Assembly (NCBI RefSeq): GCF_010015445.1
Contig: NC_053126.1
Location: forward strand, 5,142,749 to 5,206,748
Length of the DNA stretch: 64,000 bases
Reading direction: 5' to 3'
Source of the DNA: Perca fluviatilis
Taxonomy: Eukaryota > Chordata > Actinopteri > Perciformes > Percidae
Translations under genes and position numbers: made by a program
The notes under the pieces: model-generated
Told to the model about the DNA's origin: nothing
The model's database searches: none
Seen by the model: only the letters and a program-made list of their open reading frames with translations
In this document: one piece after another, positions 12,501 to 22,746 of the stretch
How the letters are laid out: each line of letters opens with the position of its first letter
Numbering within the stretch: the first letter of the stretch is position 1

Positions 12501-15500
12501 TTTGCTAGCCACCATTTAAACCTTAGTGGGCTCTTTTCTAAGTTTGAATCTCTTAGCTCTAAGTGTGTTTACTATGTGCCAGTAAAGACAACCTCTCATG
12601 TAGATGGTCAGCCAACACAAGAGAGGCCAAGTCATTTCTTTAAGGTCAGATTTAAGTCTGAAATATTGGGATCAAATTCAATGTAGTACCTAGAATGAAA
12701 CCAATCACACAGTTGTATTTTATATATTCCAGTCAAACTTAATCATGACATGTATTCACTGAAATACTTCTGTAGTCATGACAGAGAAACATGTTGCAAA
12801 CATCTGCATCTGTCTATTTCTGATTAAATAGAGCCTAGTTTGTTTAATAGGCCTTATCCACAGGACAATTTCACATGCCATTCACATATTTTGGTAGATT
12901 TCTTCCTAGAGTCAAACACATGACATGTGGGGAGTCCACACATCTACCATCCTCAACATGCAGAGAAACCCCTGCTTACCCAGTATGAGGGAGCAGCGCT
13001 GTGTGGCCTGTTCTCCGGTCAGCTGTGTGTACTGGTCTGGGTGGTAAAACTCCAGTGATTCCATGAAGGCTTGAAGCCCTCGCGGGCCCTGACCACGCAG
13101 AATGTCCAGCAAACGACCTGTTCAACGAATATAAACGGGAAATCAAATCTGAAAAACTGTAACAATGTGGAATTAGTGAGAAATTACATTGGTTCCTTAA
13201 ACTATAATATTAAGTCAAAACCCTCTAACCACAACGACGCTTCCTCTTTGATGTGCGTGTCATTAACACATAAGTATTTTAAACGTGACCATGATGAATG
13301 GGCGGCTCTAACGTGAGATAACTCACTGGCAAAGAAACAGCAGTGATATGAACTGGGTGCTCAGGTGTTTGTCTTCATGCCGTCTTTACTTGCAACATCT
13401 CCCCTTTATCTCTATCTTCCTTCACTCCTCATTCTGTCTGTCTTCCACTCCCCTTTACTTAGCCTTGTCTTTCATCTTACTCTCTCCTTAGTTCCAGCCG
13501 GTTTCTCACGGCAACATTTCTCTTTACCCAACTGTTACTCTCTGACAACCTGCTGCACAATCACTCACACATAATGTTTCTTCTTCGGGCGTTTTACAAA
13601 TGAACCATACTGCGTGCACTGTACTGCTACCCATTTTCAAAGCTTCTCAAACAATTGTAGATTATTTCTTTGTCTCTTTGCAGCCATTTGTATCGGCTTA
13701 TATTAGTAGACATATAGACATATTGCATGTTTTCCCCAAGTCTCTCTTCCAATGTTTCCTATCAGTTGTCTCATAAAGGAAAAAATGCCAGACAACAAAT
13801 CTGTAATGCAAGAAATTGTCATTATTCTTTGTCATGACAACGCCCATGTTTGTGTGTTGTTTGTCTTCTCAATTAGATTTTCGAATAAGGCAGCATGTGT
13901 TGGCACCATTAAAAGTATGCAGATATGAATCTGATGGTTTCATTCTTCAGATCTTTTATATATATATATATATATATAATTTTTAAAATAATTTTATTTT
14001 TTAAAAGTTTTTTTATTGTATAGGAAAGCTGAGATATGAAAGGGGAGAGAGAGTGTTGAAGACCTGCAGAAAAACCACCACAGGTCAGATTTGAACCTTG
14101 GACCTTCTGCGTCAAGGACTAAACCTCCGTATGTGTGCTCCCACTCTACCAACTGAGCTAACCGGCCACTCTTCAGAAGTTATACTGAGTCCATTTTAAT
14201 TTTTGCTTTGTTTTCATTCTATGGGAACCATAAAATACAAAACAAAAGTTGTTCTTCATTGCAGAAGGCACGGCCAATCACTCTTCCCTCTGGGCGGAGG
14301 TACAGGCTCTCTAGAGCAAAAACAAACAGGTACAGGTTTTCTTTTGTTTCTTGTGCAATTAAAGCTGTTAACTTGCACAACTCTTGAATGCCCAGTTTTT
14401 TTATTAGTGGCACTTGGGGCTTCTCAGTGAAACTTTTAAATATCACATTTCCAGACAGTCCCAAGGATTGTATTTGATACTGTTCAATTTTTAAGTGACA
14501 GATTTTATTTTTAGATTATTTTTTGGGGGCTTTTCCCTTTTATTAGTAGTAGAGACAGTGGATATACATGAAATAGGGAGAGAGATGGGGGACGACACGC
14601 AGCAGGTCGGACTCGAACCCGCGCCGCTGCAGGACCCAGCCAACATGGGCAACTGGGCAAGCTAGAGGAGATGGAATTTTTCTTAATCAATCTGTTGGGT
14701 GTGCGATGCTAAGATGTGTTATGCCTTGTTACATTGTTTTTTAACTTATTTTTTATTTTTTGGGGGGGCTTTTCCGCCTTTAATTGATAGGACAACTGAG
14801 AAAGGTGAGAGAGAGGGGGAAGACATGCAGGAAATCATCACAGGTCGGACTTGAACCCTGGACCTCTGCGTCAAGGCAGAAGCCTCTCAGTATATGTGCG
14901 CCTGCTCTACCCACTGATCCAACCCGGCCACTTTTCTTTACGTTACTTTTTGTACCTCCTCCGACTGCAGATGAAATTCCCCCTAAAGGGACAATAAAGA
15001 ACTATGGACTCTGAACTGAACAGAATGTGATGCAGATTTGATGTGTTTTCAAATGAACTTTCTCCTCTTCTCACCGGCCTTGCTGATGCGCAGTGGGTAC
15101 TGTGTGGAGTTGAGCACCTCGTCTTCATCCTGTTCATCGATGACTTTACACTGCCGCAGATACGGGGTGAGTTTGGCCGGGTTGAGGATGCGTGTGAGCT
15201 TGTGCCGTACCCCCTCCACCCGATCCCAAAGCTCTTCACAGCGCTCCTCTGACCAGGGGGGAGAAGATTGGACCTCCTCCTGAGCTATGTCCCCCTCCTC
15301 CGCCCAAACTGTCACACCTGCAAGGGACCGGAAACGTACAAACAGTTCAGGAAGTTTGAAAAAGGATTATGCACTGACAGAGACAAGAAGACAGACATTT
15401 TGTGCATTTAAAAAAAAAAAAAAAAAAAGTCTTTCAAAAATTAAGTGACTCCAGAATAGGGGGAGAACCATAAAGCATAGTATCGCGATATTTTCGGTAG

Positions 15501-18500
15501 CAATACGGTATTGATACACAGACGCCAAGTATCGATCTATTATTATACTGTATATGTGTTGGTCAGTCTGTCTGCTTGACAATCCCATTTTGCAGCAATA
15601 AAATTGAAGTGATATGAACAGACAGAGAAATGTATCTTTTTTTTAGATAAAACAAATGTTGACAAAGTTTCCTTTAGGGGCCATAATTTGAAATTGGGCA
15701 AAATTTTAAGCTGGAAAAAAAAGTTATAAATTGCAATATATCGCAGAATATTGTAATATGTTTAAAATCGCAATGATATCGTATCATGACTGTAAGTATC
15801 GTGATGATATCGTATCGTGAGGCCTCTGGTGATTCCCACCAGTGTTTCCTCTAAAATTTCTGCCACCACGGTACCAGAAATAGGGCAGACGCACAATGTA
15901 GTCGCGGTTGCCTTTTAAATGATCCTGCCGACATAATGCACCCCCTGTTGGCTGCCGCTCACATTGCAATTTAACAACAAGTTAATTGGGCCCATCCAGT
16001 TTAACTCCACATACTGTAGTTTATTGTCAAAACGTTTGCTTTCTTCCGAGTCGACTATTAAATGAACAGCTCCCTGCCCCCACTGCAAAAAAAAAACCTA
16101 AAGGAAACACTGCCCACCCCTACTCCAGAAATGGTATTGCTACTTCAGACGGATGTCTCTTTCACGTCACAGATTTACAGATATGTCTAATGTCCAGCTC
16201 TAGACTAAATATAGTTTACCACAGAGGATTCCACTGGAATTAGTTTTTGTCTGACAGCGCTTATCTGTGTCTCTAAACCATCAAAGTGGGTCATTGCAGC
16301 ATGTTGCTCTATGGGTTTTTTTAAACATTCACAGTCTGTCTGCTTTTCAATGTAAAGATAAGACATAAGAAGCAAACATGACATCTTTTAATTCTAATTA
16401 ATTCATCTAATTGCAGTTTTAACTAAAATTTGTTACATGATGATCCTCTTTGTCCAACACTGACTGGCTATATAATAGAAGTCATTCTTAATGATTCATA
16501 ATGGATTATGGGTTAATCTGCTGCATAGTGAAAGAATGAGATGGAGCGCCTTACTGGAAATCTTCCAAGGAATGCTGGATTTGTTCCTGACAAAATACCG
16601 GTCTGACAGATGAGCATTTACCTTGAAGCCATTTACACCACGGAGAGCAGATTTGGTGTGAAATCTCACATAAGGAGGATACTTTGAATAGAGGAAAGCC
16701 AATAAGAGTTTGCATGAACGAGCAAGAACGTATATTTTACAAACGTGTGTGAGTTAATTTAACAGCAGCAGTGGTTTCATTCCTGTGGAGCAGAGAGTCT
16801 GCTGTTACGAGGGTTGTAAACTATAGTGGGGAGGACAATTTGGGGCGCAGGAATGAAAATACTGGCGTGACTCATATCACACAGCTAAAAACACAGCAGG
16901 AGACCACAGACAAAGGCTTTCTCAGGCCCATTCACTTCACACTGTGGAGGACACAATGGGAGAAAGTCAATAACTCAATACAGGAGTTTGTTAAAAACCA
17001 GCTAAATACAGTATATACTAACGCTTCCTTATATTTATTAAAAACAGAATAGTTAGTGGCCAGGTTGGCTCAGTGGGTAGAGCAGGCGCACATATACTGA
17101 GAGGTTTATACCTTGATGCAGAGGTCTAGGGTTTGAGTCTGACCTGTGACAATTTCCTGCATGTCTTCCCCTTTCTCACCTAGCTGTCCTGTCAAATTAA
17201 AGGCAGAAAAGCCCAACAAAATAATCTTTAAAAAATACCAGAATGGTTATTTCCCTTATCGGTGATGTAAGGGAGGAAAAGCTTTTAATCTAAATCCAGT
17301 GAGATATTTCCTGAACAAGGCACACTATAACAACACAAGTCCCCCAAAGCTGTGTTGACTCTACAGGCAGAATCCCATGTCTCATTTCTGTGGGTTTAAC
17401 AAATGTAGTTTACAATCACAGAGAGGCCCAGGCAACCAGCTTCTTCTCAGCTCACTGCAGTCTGAAAATCCTGTATGTGTTGCATTTATTTTATAATACT
17501 TTGGGTTTTTTTTGGCACTGCTGACCAAACAACAAAGAAACGTAAATACATCAGTCTAGATGATGATCTGTGATGGTCTTTGTAGGTTCAATTATAGAAA
17601 TGACCAATCATGAAATGACTATAAGTAGCCTATATGCCCTCAGTGTTGTTTAGCAGTGATGGAAATGATGAGCCTGCTGATCATCAGACCCCTCTGAGCT
17701 AACGGGCAGGTCGAGGCAGGTCTGGATTCTCTGGAATCTCAGTCATTACCCATAAACACTTCTATTTAGACATTGTTCTCATGTGATTCCCACTCAACTC
17801 CTCCTCCTTACACACAAAGTAGTAAAAATAAAACACTCACCCAAATTGAAATCCTGTATCTACCTATTCCTCTTTAGGAATTGATTGATACAACCCAGTT
17901 GAACCTAAGTCTTCAGTTAAAACTGGTTAGAAAATAAAAAATAATCTGCACTGCAAACGGAAGGTCTGCTTATACCATTCAGGGAAAATCATTTAAAAGC
18001 AAATAATGACACAAAACTATCTGCTGATAAGAACAGACTAATGATGGTTATAATTTATAATAATTCTATATCCTTTATTGATCTTGCTCAAGAGCACCTT
18101 GGCAGTGCCCAGGAGGTAAATTGGCAGCTGTCCAGCTACTGGTCCACACTCTGTACTGTGGTCCGTACGGGGACTTGAACCTGCAACCCTTCGGTTCCCA
18201 ACCCAACTCCCTACGGACTGAGACACCCATCAGAAGGTCCCACGATCCGTTTCCACAACTGGCTTTTAAGAATGATAAACAAAATAACATCTTTTCTTCA
18301 CACTTTTGGAAATACAATCATCTGCCATTTCTCACAGTGTCAGATATTCTCTCTCTAAAAGGCCATGTTTAAACTTTGCGTGGAGGTTTTGCGTGCTTTG
18401 ATAAATATAAGATGCAATTTTGTATTAAACCTGAGTGGAAACCTACTGTAACAGTTTTGAGTTTAGATTATTGTGTTAACTGTTCTGAGAGAAGACATCA

Positions 18501-18951
18501 ACTGAGAATGGATGCAAAAAAACAGTAGGTAACTTGAATCTAGTTGCCATAAAATATATTAAATATTGCCTATAATAATCACATTACTAATTACCATGAG
18601 TGTCACTGGGTGGCTTACTCCTCAAGAAAAAGATCAATCCAGTTGATACATGCACAGTGGACATATAATAAAGACATGCACAGGATTTTACACAATGTGG
18701 TAGATTATTGTATTGAATGTGGGAGTTAAAAGTGCAGTTTTTATACTTGTGCTGCAGAGAGAGTAGTTTATTTCATTGTGTTGACACAAACCGGAACCCG
18801 GACAGCCTACATGACAGGCTGTATGGCACAGCCTTGCTGCCATGTAACGCGTAGTTGCATAAAAGTCTGTCAATCGTTTCCCAAACGAATGCGAACATAT
18901 AAAAAATGGTAAACAGCGCACCATCTTTTAAAATGTTGGCTTACCGCTCAT
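371..18951 (-). CDS. card10: card10 (CARMA3), CARD-coiled-coil-MAGUK scaffold, 24 coding exons
   Basis: Known role: cytoplasmic/membrane scaffold that recruits BCL10-MALT1 after PKC phosphorylation and activates NF-kB outside lymphocytes. I traced coding exons by GT/AG sites and codon phase: 18945-18951, 15075-15317, 12980-13117, 11672-11858, 10291-10429, 8674-8889, 8450-8569, 7819-7944, 6807-6986, 6602-6706, 6190-6226, 6034-6071, 5850-5938, 5674-5723, 5306-5426, 4037-4214, 3654-3798, 3268-3508, 3032-3098, 2840-2942, 2537-2695, 2130-2243, 1874-1989, 371-578. The sum is 3,127 nt, about 1,041 residues; human CARD10 is about 1,030. The start is an ATG whose exon encodes only M-S plus one base and splices in phase to exon 2. 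CARD10 rather than CARD9/11/14 is indicated by EGVRHKL and [12 protein letters not shown] in the [17 protein letters not shown] after it, and [12 protein letters not shown] in the linker. Odd point: exon 21 ends in phase 1 but exon 22 opens in phase 0. The gene lies head-to-head with cdc42ep1. Confidence 0.93.
893..1192 (-). repeat. tRNA-derived SINE, minus strand, with ~110-nt internal insertion
   Basis: Reads in reverse as a tRNA-like head (CCGGGTTGGATCAGTGGGTAG, A-box-like), TATACTGAGAGG, then a pyrimidine-rich body and the CCCAAAAATAATCTT tail shared by the copies near 14.8, 17.1 and 50.7 kb. Between the tRNA-like halves it has an extra segment (1,015-1,135) starting with (AC)n, which recurs at 54,850-54,965. 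Confidence 0.75.
1243..1438 (-). repeat. tRNA-derived SINE variant, minus strand
   Basis: Same organisation as the neighbouring SINE (tail AGATTATTTTTTGGGGGC, tRNA-like end near 1,430) but diverged in the body; related to the fragment at 14,508-14,670. Lies in card10 intron 23. Confidence 0.6.
3654..4214 (-). CDS. card10: card10 exons 16-17: PDZ domain
   Basis: Exons 4037-4214 and 3654-3798 encode residues ~599-706. After a serine/proline stretch ([15 protein letters not shown]) comes [24 protein letters not shown], where GGNQTGIF sits at the carboxylate-binding loop and first strand, followed by [10 protein letters not shown]. The second exon completes the fold with [25 protein letters not shown]. 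The domain looks more canonical here, and closer to CARD11/CARD14, than my recollection of the weak human CARD10 PDZ region. Confidence 0.88.
4680..5095. repeat. Repeat fragment in card10 intron 15
   Basis: The stretch includes a GCGC-containing end (CGCGCCGGAATTGTCCTTTAA) typical of an interspersed fish DNA repeat. I see no open frame in it and cannot define its left end. Confidence 0.35.
5306..6706 (-). CDS. card10: card10 exons 10-15: serine-rich regulatory linker
   Basis: Six short exons (6602-6706, 6190-6226, 6034-6071, 5850-5938, 5674-5723, 5306-5426) encode residues ~453-598. The four middle exons are only 37-89 nt with mixed phases, yet they join perfectly in frame. Exon 13 contains [15 protein letters not shown], the CARD10-type linker signature. 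The segment is rich in S/T/N/E (for example [13 protein letters not shown]), as expected of the PKC-controlled linker of CARMA proteins; individual phosphosites cannot be assigned from sequence alone. Exon 15 reads in the frame beginning [10 protein letters not shown]; the other open frame across it is a shadow. Confidence 0.85.
6807..11858 (-). CDS. card10: card10 exons 4-9: coiled-coil region
   Basis: Six exons (11672-11858, 10291-10429, 8674-8889, 8450-8569, 7819-7944, 6807-6986) encode residues ~130-452. They are almost wholly charged heptad-like sequence, for example [55 protein letters not shown] and [13 protein letters not shown]. Exon 6 carries a non-helical insert (about 50 residues, [11 protein letters not shown]) that looks flexible and proline-rich. 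Exons 6-9 are all multiples of three with phase 0 on both sides, so any could be skipped without breaking frame. In CARMA proteins this segment oligomerises the scaffold and is held inactive until the linker is phosphorylated. Confidence 0.9.
7085..7620. mobile_element. Interspersed DNA repeat in card10 intron 8, related to copies at 40.6 and 41.1 kb
   Basis: Contains the blocks GACTAGCCAGACC (reverse), ACCAATCACAATCGTCTTGG, TGCAACAGAAAACTCAGACTGG, and CTGCAGAGATCTGAGGAGCA. The same blocks occur in reverse at 41,060-41,315 and partly at 40,560-40,745. No transposase frame; a non-autonomous element. Confidence 0.6.
8085..8440. mobile_element. CGATTAAT-type interspersed repeat abutting card10 exon 7
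   Basis: Begins and ends with imperfect inverted motifs built on GATTAATC/TCGATTA and contains GTCAGAAAATGGTGAAAAATG. It ends about 10 nt from the exon 7 donor at 8,450. A relative, split by other insertions, is at 33,955-35,310. Confidence 0.6.
9690..10085. repeat. Interspersed repeat in card10 intron 5
   Basis: Shares GTCCTTGGC(C/T)TAAAAA, TTTAATGCAACTTAATTT and the AAAGTGTCCTTGG end region with 57,660-57,805. The following 10,110-10,160 (GTGAATTTCCCCGTTGTGGGA) is a LINE-type 3' tail. Confidence 0.45.
10738..11252. mobile_element. Inverted-repeat element with CGGCCGATAT motifs
   Basis: Starts TAGAGACTGACTGATATATCGG and ends with the inverse form CCTTTATCGGTCGGGCTCTA, with internal ATCGGCCGATAT palindromes at both ends. 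About 515 bp, no open frame; a MITE-like element in card10 intron 4. Confidence 0.6.
11955..12485. mobile_element. Partial copy of the palindromic repeat that ends the window
   Basis: From GGGGTGATAGAATGCAAAAC to CACAGACCCCGG it matches 61,829-62,341 at most positions, including TACATAGGCTACACAACTG and GGGCCGTTTTACGAAAATTG. The longer copy continues into tandem repeats; this one stops. The 202-codon frame across it is chance. Confidence 0.7.
12980..15317 (-). CDS. card10: card10 exons 2-3: CARD domain
   Basis: Exon 2 (15075-15317) and exon 3 (12980-13117) encode residues ~3-129. The CARD runs from about residue 28 to 122. Visible landmarks are [15 protein letters not shown] (helix 1), [14 protein letters not shown] (helix 2) and DEQDEDEVL (helix 3), with the intron falling at the glycine of ISKAG-RLLDIL, then [14 protein letters not shown] (helix 5) and YTQLTG. 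In the family this domain binds BCL10 through CARD-CARD filaments. The acidic N-terminal tail before it (residues 8-30) is rich in E/D and S and is not part of the fold. The spliced reading is open throughout with matching phases. Confidence 0.93.
13985..14168 (-). repeat. tRNA-derived SINE, minus strand
   Basis: Tail near 13,985 (TTTTAAAAGTTTTTTTATTGTATAGG), reverse-strand tRNA-like head GGCCGGTTAGCTCAGTTGGTAG at 14,145-14,167 with B-box-like GGTTCAAATCTG. Preceded by a (TA)n run at 13,959-13,977. Confidence 0.65.
14508..14670 (-). repeat. SINE fragment, minus strand
   Basis: Tail TAGATTATTTTTTGGGGGCTT and body GGGGGACGACACGCAGCAGG, with a truncated tRNA-like head. Closest in form to 1,243-1,438. 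Confidence 0.5.
14740..14935 (-). repeat. tRNA-derived SINE, minus strand
   Basis: Well-kept copy: tail, TTTAATTGATAGGACA, GAAGACATGCAGGAAAT, and reversed tRNA-like head TGGCCGGGTTGGATCAGTGG. It sits 140 nt from card10 exon 2. Confidence 0.75.
15440..15835. mobile_element. MITE-like repeat with GATATCGTATCG ends
   Basis: Both ends consist of TATCG-rich motifs (GTATCGCGATATTTTCGGTA near 15,480; GATGATATCGTATCGTGAGG near 15,800) with an AT-rich core. No open frame. In card10 intron 1. Confidence 0.55.
15841..16111. mobile_element. Short terminal-inverted-repeat element (CAGTGTTTCC)
   Basis: Begins CAGTGTTTCCTCT and ends AAAGGAAACACTG, an inverted pair, 271 bp. No open frame. It directly follows the previous repeat in card10 intron 1. 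Confidence 0.6.
17053..17233 (+). repeat. tRNA-derived SINE, plus strand
   Basis: GGCCAGGTTGGCTCAGTGGG (A-box-like), GAGGTTTATACC, GGGTTTGAGTCTGACC (B-box-like), ATTTCCTGCATGTCTTCCCC, then CCCAACAAAATAATCTTTAAA tail. Antisense to card10 intron 1. Confidence 0.75.
18050..18250 (-). repeat. Second type of tRNA-like interspersed repeat
   Basis: Minus-strand sequence contains a GGGTGTCTCAGTCCGTAGGG head and GGTTGCAGGTTCAAGTCCCC, like a tRNA A- and B-box, and ends with TCCTTTATTGATC-type tail. It differs from the common SINE of the window. Confidence 0.5.
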
Positions 18952-19260
18952 GTCGGGACCCTCCTTGAATCGGTTTTGAAAATGAGACCAAGGAAAGCGT
19001 CCTCTACGTCCCATTCAGATCCAGAGGCGCGTGAGGAGTGAAGAAACCAAACAGTGAAGTGTCAGTGAGTGCGTGGGAACTACCGGAGCGCACAGGTTCT
19101 CCTTTTACGCACACCTTGGCACGCTCAGATCCTCCACCCTCGGTCAACCCCAACCAGCCAATTGGCAGCCAAGAAAGAAGAAGGAGGGGGGGAAAAAGTC
19201 CCACTTTCAGTATCACCACATCACATCGCATTTCCTCCCTTAATGAAAAGCGGAACACCT
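18952..19260 (-). promoter_or_regulatory. card10 5' UTR and presumed promoter region
   Basis: The card10 ATG at 18,951 has a purine at -3. The 300 bases upstream on the minus strand are unique-looking, contain several CpGs and show no repeat, so the transcript start probably lies here. I see no clear TATA box and cannot place the start site. Confidence 0.35.
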
Positions 19261-22200
19261 TTTACTGCTCATGAAAGGTTCTATAGAAAGTAGTCTCGCT
19301 GCTCCTATAGAAAGAGATCTATGTATAACGCCTGTATGGTAGTCTTTAAGCACTAGAGGGCGCTTTCAGCCAATGGTTGTCCACTCAGAGCTGCCCCCTG
19401 TGATGTTGTTAACATTGCAAAAATATTGTCAGGGCTGTTTCTTAAATTGTGAGTTTTGCCATGAAGGCTTGTCACAGATATATCTCAAAGACTTAAGGAG
19501 AATTTGAGTCATTAACACAGTGAGTCACTCAGTAGTAGCCACAGGTGCTTCACTGCAGACAGACGCAGAGAATAGCTTCTCACCTATTAAATGTACAGCT
19601 TTGTGGCGTGGGTTGTCGTGGGATACATCAAAACACAATGACACAATGAGTTGATTTCCTCACTGTTTTTATTGTGTTTTTGAATTGCTCTAGACCTATA
19701 TGGTTGGTATGCCTCTAGCACTTCCGGCAGAATGACTGTAAGGATTATAGAATGAGTGGAACAGCTGACTCATGTCACTGTTTGATCAAGAGTACTACCA
19801 GATAACTATCAGTATTCAATAATGGGTTTAGCTCGTCTGAAACCAGGAAGTGACGTAGACGTTAAAACAAATAGGCTAGAGGCAAGTGTAAAATAGTGTG
19901 ATAATTACAGGTCATACTCAAAATCATTTAACAGCAGGTGAAAGACTTTAAATGAGGAGAAAAATTGACTTGTGTCTCACAATTCAAATTACGTACATTT
20001 AAGAGGTATATAATGTAAATGCTTGATTCATAAAATATACATAAATGTATAAGATTTAAATGATACAATGACTGGATGTACTGTATATCATTGTGGAGAG
20101 TAACTTCTTCTCTTCGAGGCAGATTGCCAAATCTTGAGTGTGGGACAGGATCGGGTGGAAGGTGGGGTGTGAGATGTGTCCTGCAGTTACAGCGCGAAGG
20201 CAGAAAGGGAGAAGATTGTGTCTTTTTCTTGGCATGTGGACGGGTAATGTCAGCCTGGGCCTCCCCTGAATAAACAGGCCTCTTGTTCGGGGTCTCAGTT
20301 CTGCTGCTGAGAGACAGTGTGGGTTAAAGCAGACAGAGATATTATGCACTTATATCACCGCAGGAAGCAAAGTTAGGTGTGACGTGTGCAAACATCCTCT
20401 GAATAACCTGGCTAGGTAGCTGCAGAAATAAACACAAGACACTTTGCATCAGGCCTTGGCCACACTGAGTATATGGTAAGCTGGGCACAATTAGCATTGA
20501 TGACATCATTTCATTTGACACTGAAGGATCTGTTCTTATCCATAAATATCAGAATAAGTCGAGTAGTGTTGACTGTGTTATCATAACCATGTGCGGGGAC
20601 ATGGTATACTTTCATGGACTTGTACAGTAGGCCTATGTGTTTAACTGGTAATTGTTTTTTTAAATATGGGAATATACAGACAGGAAATAGAGGTTATATA
20701 AATACCCCTATTTCCTCTTTGTGTTTTTATCTCGTCATCGATTCCCTCTTTTTGGCTCCATCTATCTTTGTGACTCACAAACTCACACCTCCTCTCTGTT
20801 TTTCTTTCATCCTGCCCTGTCACCCTTTCTATTTGTTCTTCTTCCATTTCTTCTCCCTCCCTTTGCTTTACTATTTGTCATTTACTCTCTGCCTTTTCCT
20901 CTGATGGACAGCTGCGCCCGTGGCCGGATGGGGCCCCTGATAATCTCGAGGTGCCACACCAAAACCAAAAGCCATAACTGGATTTCAGGAATTTTATCAT
21001 GCTGTTGTAAATAGGCTGAAAGGTTGAAAACGATGTCAATATAAGAGTTAAAGAACCGCATACTGATGTTCTTTGGTTTCTTATTTTACGATTGCATCAA
21101 TGTGGCCGTGGCCACCCAATTTGCGATGCCACTGCCGACAGAACAATCTATCCTCCGGTGGTCCAGGCCTTGGTCTCGGGAGGGAGGGCTGCAGTGGATG
21201 AGCATTCCTGTTGTCTCTGAGGTGACGGCGGCACAGAGGAGCCATTGACAGCAGCACTGGACCCCACAGTTTGCTCAGGCTGGAATGTGTTCTATCGTGA
21301 CAGTTCAGTCACACAGAAACAGGCCGTGCAGAATTCCTTAAGTGCACTGTACACTTTGATTTGTAGCTTTTAAAGTTGTGAGTGAGCGGGTTGTTCAGGG
21401 TCTTTTAGAAAAGATAAGACAAAGCTGTTGTATGAGAAAGAGACTCAATCCAGCTGACCACCAGGGCCATGGAGTTCTAGCTGAGGATTTGTCTTGAGCA
21501 ACACTAAAGAACAGCTTACTTTTTTGACCTGCAGCTTCAAGGCAACTATGTGGAATAAGCAAGTTTCTTGAATTTGCTTTTCATGTCTGTGTGATTATCT
21601 GTGTGAAGTGCATGTTAGACAAAGTGCTTCCCCACATGCAAACGTTTTCAGCACAGGATGAAATCAGACATCAGAATTCATTTAAATAACCCTTCATGTA
21701 TAACTATTCAACAATGCACGGCTTGAACAGCACCAGTGTCTGTGGGTTTTATTTCTACAGTATGTTTGTTCCACTCTGGTCCTGCCCGGCACACAACAGG
21801 CCCGGCTCTTCACCCAGCAGCTGACCCCCCCCCCGTGGCTCCATCTATGACTCAAGCTTGGCGGCTGCACAGAATCGCCCCTTTGTGTCTGTGAAGAATG
21901 TGTCTTTTCTGACTTTTTTTTTGGAAAACAGAGGCAGAGAAAGAGAGGGACGGGAGCATGAGTAACTGAGACAGATTTAAATCTTGACATGTGATTTATG
22001 CTTCCTTTGTAGGCAGGATACTGGGACAGTAGCTTTCACTATTGATCAGGTCTCTTGGTGCTCAAGATACCCTTGATGCTTTATGATAAAGTTGAAATTA
22101 TGAGTGAGAAATTAATATCAGGCACAAATAAAATATACGTGTTTCTCTCAACTTGTAACGAGGAAGATATGTTTCTAAGGGTGCTCTGCTGATGAATTTG

Positions 22201-22745
22201 CCCTAACCAAAAAAAAAGCAGCTTGTGGTTTATGTAGTAAATATGTCCTCTCATTCTCAGCTCTGCAGCTATGTCAGATATGGTAGCACCAGCAGCTTAA
22301 TGAGATCTTGTAAATATCCCAAAGTAATACCATGCAATTTCCTGTTTAACATGGAATCAACATCAATAACACCAGAGGGTCAGAGTGAAGGGAGGAATTA
22401 TTATTGAAGCAAACAAGAAGCTTGGACAAACAATGAGTGGGACAAAAATATCAGAACATTTAAACCAGAGGCCACTTTTATTTATCACTGCATGAACTTG
22501 AAAAACTTTAATTAAAAGATTTCTTTCATGACCTGCTGTGTGAAATATTTTTCGAAGCAGTGCAGGGAGAGATTTAGTTTTCCCTGAAAAAGAAACCTCA
22601 TATGAAGATGATGTGGCCAATCTTGTTACAAATCAGACATCACAGAACCTCAACGGGACAAACTGGGAGCGGCTGCGAGAAGTCATCATCCCACCTGGAC
22701 GCTGGCCACAATCAAGGAGCTAATGAACATAAGTTAAAGAATTCA
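19260..22745. other. Intergenic stretch, no gene seen
   Basis: Between card10 and the first minisatellite transposon. Contains pyrimidine-rich tracts (20,700-20,900), a C12 run at 21,825, and only short chance frames with no family resemblance. Confidence 0.5.
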
Positions 22746-22746
22746 T

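Noticed and set aside
12078..12686. 202-codon open frame
   Set aside because: Lies across an interspersed repeat that has a second, frame-disrupted copy at 61.9 kb.
371..18951. CARD11 or CARD14 instead of CARD10
   Set aside because: CARD and linker signatures ([15 protein letters not shown]) and the cdc42ep1 neighbour favour CARD10, although the PDZ and SH3 parts look CARD14-like.
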